Source: Bacillota bacterium | GTDB lineage: Bacteria > Bacillota > Clostridia > Christensenellales > SZUA-584 | Assembly (NCBI GenBank): GCA_023410595.1 | Contig: JAEYPO010000030.1 | Location: 1-64,000, forward strand | Direction: 5' to 3' | DNA: 64,000 nt | In this document: positions 59,411 to 64,000 of the stretch, one piece after another | How positions within the stretch are numbered: position 1 is the stretch's first letter | Layout: each line of letters starts with the position of its first letter | Notes under the pieces: model-generated | Seen by the model: the letters and a program-made list of their open reading frames with translations, nothing else | What the model was told of the DNA's origin: nothing | The model's database searches: none | Program-made: the position numbers and the translations under genes

Positions 59411-60145
59411 ATGGGACGAGACTCTTATAAAGCGAATAACAGACAACAGCAGGAGCGTCACAGTTCAGGGGCAGGAAAGATACGAAAATTTTTAATAATA
59501 CTTATCTGCCTAATCGTGGTGCTGGCTTGCGGAAAGCTGCTGATCGACAAAATCAATATAGATAATCTATGGGATATATCGCCGACAAACAAAGCCGACA
59601 CATGGAGCCTGATTCTTGTCAACCGGTGGAATACCTTACCTGATGATTATGAAGTGGATTTGACGCAGCTCTCAAACGGCCAGAACGTTGATACAAGGAT
59701 TTATCCCAGCCTGCAGGCAATGTTCGATGCCGCAAGAGCTGACGGAATATATCCTGTTGTTGCATCGGGATACAGGACGGCGGAATATCAGCAGAGCCTT
59801 CTGGATGAAAAAGTTAAAGAATATAAAGCGCAAGGCTATTCCGCGGCGAAAGCGCAAGAATTAGCCGAAGAATCGGTTGCGGTTCCGGGAACAAGCGAAC
59901 ATCAATTAGGAATTGCCGTTGACATCAATGCGGATACGGATAAATCAACGAGTGATGAGGTTTATGAGTGGCTGCATAAAAACAGTTATAAATATGGTTT
60001 TATCCTCCGTTATCCTTCTGATAAAACAGACATAACAGGAACGATTTATGAGCCATGGCATTACAGATATGTTGGGGATGAAGCAGCAAAGGAAATATAC
60101 GCACAAGGCCTTTGTCTTGAAGAATATTTGGATAATATGAAATGA
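59411..60145 (+). CDS. vanY: VanY D,D-carboxypeptidase
   Basis: Membrane-anchored zinc peptidase (M15B) that removes the terminal D-Ala from residual vancomycin-sensitive precursors. 244 residues: cytoplasmic N-terminus, one membrane helix (RKFLIILICLIVVLACGKLL, about 25-44), then the catalytic domain with ASGYRT at 118-123, VPGTSEHQLGIAVDI with His164 and Asp171, and YEPWHYRYVG with Glu214 and His217. ILVNR, QLSNG, DARADG-type segments and the ending LCLEEYL resemble VanY-B. ATG 59411 behind AAAAGGAG. Confidence 0.92.
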   Translation: MGRDSYKANNRQQQERHSSGAGKIRKFLIILICLIVVLACGKLLIDKINIDNLWDISPTNKADTWSLILVNRWNTLPDDYEVDLTQLSNGQNVDTRIYPSLQAMFDAARADGIYPVVASGYRTAEYQQSLLDEKVKEYKAQGYSAAKAQELAEESVAVPGTSEHQLGIAVDINADTDKSTSDEVYEWLHKNSYKYGFILRYPSDKTDITGTIYEPWHYRYVGDEAAKEIYAQGLCLEEYLDNMK

Positions 60146-60213
60146 TCAGGGATGTAACAGACCAAATATAGAATATCGTATGCTTTAGTGTTACGGTTGC
60201 TTTACTTTTCTTC

Positions 60214-60330
60214 TTAGTAAAATCTTATGAAAACCTCAATTTCCCCTTAGCTAAATAGCAATTTCAAGTTAAAGTATCGCCTGCTCATCTACGGTATGCT
60301 AATTATGCAAGGATAACAGGCATTTTGTAT
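60214..60330 (+). promoter_or_regulatory. Duplicate of the vanY regulatory region (copy 2)
   Basis: Collinear with 59274-59390 at a constant offset of 940 bp: TTAGTAAAATCTTATG, ACCTCAAT, CTTAG..AAATA.CAATT, GCCTGC, CTACGGTATGCT.ATTATGC and AACAGGC all recur. The leader hairpin is weaker here (GCCTG 60279-60283 / CAGGC 60317-60321) and the T-run is interrupted (ATTTTG), so termination should be less efficient than in copy 1. It would give the genes from here on a second VanR-responsive start. Confidence 0.7.
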
Positions 60331-60347
60331 TATAAGGAGCATTGAGA

Positions 60348-60458
60348 ATGAAACATGTTTCATATAAAGCGAAAAACATACAATGGCAAAAGCAGCACAA
60401 ATTGCGAGCCGGTGAGGTGCAGTGCAGTGGGAATAAACACACGGAGAAGAAATTATAG
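60348..60458 (+). pseudogene. Duplicated vanY 5' end, 36-codon remnant
   Basis: ATG 60348 behind ATAAGGAG starts a 36-residue frame MKHVSYKAKNIQWQKQHKLR ending in TAG at 60456-60458. It aligns with the vanY start (M..DSYKANNRQQQERH) and lies at the same spacing from the duplicated regulatory region. It now serves at most as a short leader whose stop overlaps the GTG start of the next gene (ATAGTG), giving translational coupling. Confidence 0.65.
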
Positions 60459-62305
60459 TGCGAAAACGATACTGCACGAAACGTCGGAAGACACGCAGGA
60501 CCGTACGAACTAGGTTCTATATCATTATCGCCGTGCTGATGGCGCTCGCGATTATCATATTCTTTATGGCTAAGGTGATCAATGAACAACCTGATACGAA
60601 CAAGATGCCCGGCAAATCCGCCACTTCTAGCCTGCCAACAACAGAGCCGACGGCAAAATCAACACCCGCTTCTACCCCCGCGCCTTCGCTTTCGGAGGAT
60701 CTTAAGCCGTATGCGACTTCCCAAACTGATCCATCCAATTTCGGTTTTGAAACAGACATCATGGCCGGGGAAAAGATCGTGGAAAGTTACACGCGCAGCA
60801 AGGCTATTGCGTTTGATTCAGGGGATGAATATACCGGGCTTGAAGGCGTTACGACATTCCGAGGCAATAATTACAGGAATCTAGCGGGCTGGGGTACTGC
60901 GGATATCATAAATGAAAAACTCGCTGTGGTCAATACCATGCAGAACGGAGCCATCGGTTCTTGGGGAGGCTATGCCTGGACGGGGCAGCCGCTCGTTATA
61001 AAATGGCCTGACGATGTGCGGGAGAAGATGACATCGCTGTATGAGGAGTTCAGAAACAAGAAAGGCTTCACGGAGGTCATCGTTGTGACGCTTGACGGAA
61101 ACATCTATTTTGAAGAGCTTGAAACGGGCAGAAAGACGAGAGATCCGATTAACGTAGGCGCCCCGATAAAGGGATCTCCCAGCCTTGACCCACGCGGTTA
61201 CCCGATACTCTACGTTGGGCAGGGCGTCGGCCCGACCGGAGGGACTACGGACGACCATATGTACTTCAGGGCGTTCAGCCTGATTGACGGCACGCTTCTA
61301 CATCAATGGGGCTATGATACGGACGATCCGTTCGCGTACAGATATTGGCAGGCGTACGATTCGAGCCCGCTGATCAGCGCGGAAGCAGACACGCTGATCC
61401 AGCCGGGCGAGAACGGCGTACTGTACACCGTGAAGCTGAATACCTCTTACGATGCCAATACCGGGATCGTAACCATGAATCCGGACCCCGTTGTTAAATA
61501 CAGATATACCTCTACGATGAACACGTCAAGGGATACGGGGAACGGTGGCAGATGGGGCATAGAAGATTCCATCGTTGCATGGAGAAACTATGTTATTTTC
61601 TCGGACAATGCAGGCGTGCTGCAGTGCGTCGACCTCAACACCATGAAACCCGTATATGTAAATGACCTGCGAAACGACAGCGATGTTTCCATGGTGCTTG
61701 AAGAAGACCCAGAGAACAATACGTTCTATCTGTATGCGGGGTGCGAATATGACGATGAGGCAGCAAACGCTGCTCCTGGACAAGGTACCTGTTATGCGTA
61801 CAAAATAAACGGTCTTACCGGGGAGATCGTCTGGGAGGTGCCTTACTCAGTCGACTCTACCAATAAAAGCGTTGACGGCGGCATACTCGCATCACCCGTT
61901 CTCGGCAGGGCAGGAACAACAATGGAGGGACTGATTATCTACACTGTTACGGCGGAAGTCAAAGGCGGTTCCACAACGAGCCGTCTTGTGGCCCTCGACA
62001 AGGAAACCGGCAGGGAAGTCTGGAGCTATGACATGGATGTGACCGGATGGTCGCCGTCTTCGCCTGTTCCCGTATATACGGCTGATGGACAGGGGTATAT
62101 CGTTCAGTGTGACTGGAATGGTGACGTTGCGCTTATCAGAGCAGACGGCCAAACCTGCAAGGAAGTATACAAGCTTCAGCTTAAAGTGGACTTTCTCGGC
62201 ATCGTCCTCAAGCACAACAACTTTGAAGCGACGCCGGTGGTATATGGCAACATGATCGTTGTGGGCTCGCGAAGCAAAAATTTGTTTTTTATAAAGATAT
62301 CATAG
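60458..62305 (+). CDS. Membrane-anchored PQQ-type beta-propeller protein within the van operon
   Basis: 615 residues from GTG 60458. Basic cytoplasmic N-terminus, membrane helix (YIIIAVLMALAIIIFFMAKV, about 21-40), a Ser/Thr/Pro-rich spacer (about 55-85), then a beta-propeller of WD/PQQ-like repeats: GLEGVTTFRGNNYRN, KGSPSLDPRGYPILYVG, SSPLISAEADTL, GGILASPVLG, ALDKETGREVWSYDM, and ATPVVYGNMIVVGS. Extracytoplasmic, non-enzymatic appearance: no PQQ ligand set is evident. Not part of described vanB/vanM operons as far as I know. Possible roles are cell-wall binding, ligand sensing or scaffolding; inferred only. Confidence 0.7.
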   Translation: MRKRYCTKRRKTRRTVRTRFYIIIAVLMALAIIIFFMAKVINEQPDTNKMPGKSATSSLPTTEPTAKSTPASTPAPSLSEDLKPYATSQTDPSNFGFETDIMAGEKIVESYTRSKAIAFDSGDEYTGLEGVTTFRGNNYRNLAGWGTADIINEKLAVVNTMQNGAIGSWGGYAWTGQPLVIKWPDDVREKMTSLYEEFRNKKGFTEVIVVTLDGNIYFEELETGRKTRDPINVGAPIKGSPSLDPRGYPILYVGQGVGPTGGTTDDHMYFRAFSLIDGTLLHQWGYDTDDPFAYRYWQAYDSSPLISAEADTLIQPGENGVLYTVKLNTSYDANTGIVTMNPDPVVKYRYTSTMNTSRDTGNGGRWGIEDSIVAWRNYVIFSDNAGVLQCVDLNTMKPVYVNDLRNDSDVSMVLEEDPENNTFYLYAGCEYDDEAANAAPGQGTCYAYKINGLTGEIVWEVPYSVDSTNKSVDGGILASPVLGRAGTTMEGLIIYTVTAEVKGGSTTSRLVALDKETGREVWSYDMDVTGWSPSSPVPVYTADGQGYIVQCDWNGDVALIRADGQTCKEVYKLQLKVDFLGIVLKHNNFEATPVVYGNMIVVGSRSKNLFFIKIS

Positions 62306-62320
62306 CAAGGAGATATAAGG

Positions 62321-63148
62321 ATGACAAGAAAGCGCTTAACCCAACGCATTCCATTTCTTTTACCCCTGAGGAAAAAGCAGCGTGTGTTCTGCTTTTATAC
62401 GGGAATGCGACTGGATAAAAACCGATATGCAGAGAGCTTTTCGAAAACCATACTGCCCTACAAGGTTTTTGAAACGAGCTGTCCGTTATATAACCCAAAA
62501 ACAGGTTTTGATATGGTCTATCAGGAAAACAAGGTTTTCAACCTGAAGCTGGCTGCAGAGGAACTGAACAAATTGATTATCAGACCGGGCGAGACCTTTT
62601 CTTTCTGGATGGCTATACGGCATGCGGATAAAAACACGCCCTATAAAGACGGGCTGACAGTGAAGGACGGAATTCTGACTACGGAATACGGAGGCGGTAT
62701 GTGCCACATGAGCAATGTGTTATTCTGGATGTTTCTGCATACGCCTTTGACCATTCTTGAACGGCACGGGCATGACATCAAAGACTTCCCTGAACCGCCA
62801 AGCGACGCGCCGATGGGTGTTGACGCGACCGTTTCGCTGGGATGGATTGACCTGAAGGTAAAAAATGAAACGGAATATACCTTTCAGATATGCATCGCTT
62901 TTGATGAGGAATGCATTACGGGCAGCGTCTTTTCTGATAAAGACATGGGCTGTCATTATGAAATCAAAAATGGAGATCTGATTTATTACAGAGTGAACAA
63001 TATTGTTTATGAGCAGGTGGATGTATGGAAAAACCAGATTTCCGACACGACGAATCAGAAAATGAACTCGGCATTGGTATATAAAAACGTGTGCGAAATC
63101 GGATATAAACTGCCCGATCACATCAAGGTTATAGAAAAGGATGCTTGA
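62321..63148 (+). CDS. vanW: VanW
   Basis: Accessory protein of unknown function found in vanB-type and vanM-type operons. 275 residues. The opening RKRLTQRIPFLLPLRKKQR and the central block MVYQENKVFNLKLAAEELNK, RPGETFSFW, DKNTPYKDGL, EYGGGMCHMSNVLFWMFLHT, PLTILERHGH closely follow VanW-B. ATG 62321 has AAGGAG upstream and lies 15 bases after the propeller gene. vanH begins four bases after its stop, so they are co-translated. Confidence 0.92.
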   Translation: MTRKRLTQRIPFLLPLRKKQRVFCFYTGMRLDKNRYAESFSKTILPYKVFETSCPLYNPKTGFDMVYQENKVFNLKLAAEELNKLIIRPGETFSFWMAIRHADKNTPYKDGLTVKDGILTTEYGGGMCHMSNVLFWMFLHTPLTILERHGHDIKDFPEPPSDAPMGVDATVSLGWIDLKVKNETEYTFQICIAFDEECITGSVFSDKDMGCHYEIKNGDLIYYRVNNIVYEQVDVWKNQISDTTNQKMNSALVYKNVCEIGYKLPDHIKVIEKDA

Positions 63149-63152
63149 CACC

Positions 63153-64000
63153 ATGGAGAAAACAGGGATCACGATTTACGGATGTGAAAAGGATGAAGCG
63201 GCACTGTTCAGGCAGTATTCGCCTCGTTATGGTATTGAACCTACGATCATTAACTCAGCGGTATCGGCAGGAAACGCCGCGTTGGCATCAGGCAACCGCA
63301 GTATAAGTGTAAACCATAAAACGGAGATAGCGATGCCCACTCTACGCGCCCTTAAAGAAAACGGTGTTGCTTACATATCCACAAGAAGCATAGGCTGCAA
63401 CCACATTGATATCGAAACGGCAGAAAAGCTTGGCATCACCATTGGTAATGTTGTTTATTCGCCGGCCAGCGTAGCGGATTATACTTTGATGCTGATACTC
63501 ATGTCTATACGAAATACAAAGTCGGTTTTATGCCGGGCAGACGTCCATGATTACAATCTTTGTACCGTACGGGGACGGGAGCTGCGCGACATGACGGTGG
63601 GGATATTAGGGACAGGCCGCATCGGGCAAGCGGTCATTGATCGATTAAACGGCTTCGGGTGCCGCATACTGGCTTATGACTTGTATCCACAAGCTAAGGC
63701 TGAATATGTTTCTCTTAATGAACTGCTGCGGCAAAGTGATATCCTCACGCTTCACACGCCACTCAACGCGGATACTTACCATATACTTGACCGGAAGCGA
63801 ATCAAAAACATGAAACACAGAGCATTAGTTGTTAACACTGGACGCGGTTCTCTTATTGACACAGAGGCGCTGATTTGGGCTCTGGAAGATGGAAGACTGG
63901 GTGGTGCCGCATTGGACGTCGTTGAAGGCGAAGAAGGGATATTCTATCACGACTGTACAAACAAGCCGATCAATAATCAATTTCTGCTGCGGATGCAAAA
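63153..64000 (+). CDS. vanH: VanH D-lactate dehydrogenase, cut by the window edge
   Basis: Reduces pyruvate to D-lactate, the building block that VanB/VanA-type ligases attach to D-Ala. 282 complete codons are visible and the frame runs off the end (family about 322). Visible: ITIYGCEKDE, ISTRSIGCNHIDIETA, SPASVADYTLMLI, the NAD-binding GILGTGRIGQAVI, LHTPLNADTYHIL, NTGRGSLIDTEAL with the active-site Arg region, and GGAALDVVEGEEG. The catalytic His would be just past the edge. ATG 63153 is chosen over 63141, which overlaps vanW and abuts the AAAGG site. Confidence 0.93.
   Translation, partial: MEKTGITIYGCEKDEAALFRQYSPRYGIEPTIINSAVSAGNAALASGNRSISVNHKTEIAMPTLRALKENGVAYISTRSIGCNHIDIETAEKLGITIGNVVYSPASVADYTLMLILMSIRNTKSVLCRADVHDYNLCTVRGRELRDMTVGILGTGRIGQAVIDRLNGFGCRILAYDLYPQAKAEYVSLNELLRQSDILTLHTPLNADTYHILDRKRIKNMKHRALVVNTGRGSLIDTEALIWALEDGRLGGAALDVVEGEEGIFYHDCTNKPINNQFLLRMQ

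Overview
The window looks like a low-to-mid GC Firmicute, most likely an anaerobic Clostridia-type gut bacterium. The chromosomal genes (UppP, PepV-like dipeptidase, UPF0210, TyrZ-type TyrRS), the strong AGGAGG ribosome sites, the frequent TTG/GTG starts and a mobile element of the Tn1549/CD1115 class all point that way. No rRNA or species marker is present, so nothing finer can be said.

Layout. (1) 1-8640 is chromosome: a clipped transposase end, a GNAT acetyltransferase, uppP, a PepV-like dipeptidase, small membrane proteins, tyrS behind what looks like a leader-peptide attenuator, UPF0210 and a reverse-strand iron alcohol dehydrogenase. (2) 8712-9233 holds a sigma-70 promoter, two decayed tRNA-Arg-like units and an intact tRNA-Arg(CCU) in a 73-bp tandem period, a terminator and integrase-arm-like repeats: the probable left attachment site of an integrative and conjugative element (ICE). 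(3) 9385 to at least 57143 is the ICE, and the van cluster to the window edge is probably part of it. No integrase is visible, so the right end lies beyond the window.

The ICE backbone is parA/parB, a complete Tad-like pilus operon (SAF/CpaB, CpaE-like ATPase, TadA, TadB, TadC, pilin, two TadE-like proteins, a thioester/CARDB secreted protein, prepilin peptidase), a 2473-residue ArdC/methylase/SNF2-helicase protein with a TnpV gene nested in another frame, a TOPRIM primase-like protein, an oriT candidate, MobC and a MOBP-type relaxase, PcfB, an ArdC-like protein, VirD4, a VirB2-like pilin, VirB6, PrgI/VirB3, VirB4 and an NlpC/P60 hydrolase, with Spo0E-like and Phd-like genes between. Four AT-rich cargo blocks interrupt it: XRE regulator + m5C methyltransferase + PmeII-like nuclease + Hachiman (hamAB); Gabija (gajAB); a YaaC-like gene; and a GHKL-ATPase/PD-(D/E)xK-nuclease fusion not recognised as a named system. 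Each block sits immediately upstream of a terminator-plus-ribosome-site that leads into the next backbone gene.

The right end carries a glycopeptide-resistance cluster in vanB/vanM gene order: vanR, vanS, vanY, (extra beta-propeller gene), vanW, vanH, cut at the window edge before the ligase and vanX. VanR/VanS look VanA-like while VanY/VanW look VanB-like. The vanY regulatory region and the first codons of vanY are duplicated in front of a PQQ-type beta-propeller membrane protein, which places this unusual gene under what should be the same VanR-controlled signal. The strongest leads are this modified van operon, the GHKL-nuclease fusion, the TyrRS attenuator, the tRNA tandem array and the repeated terminator-before-gene architecture of the ICE.
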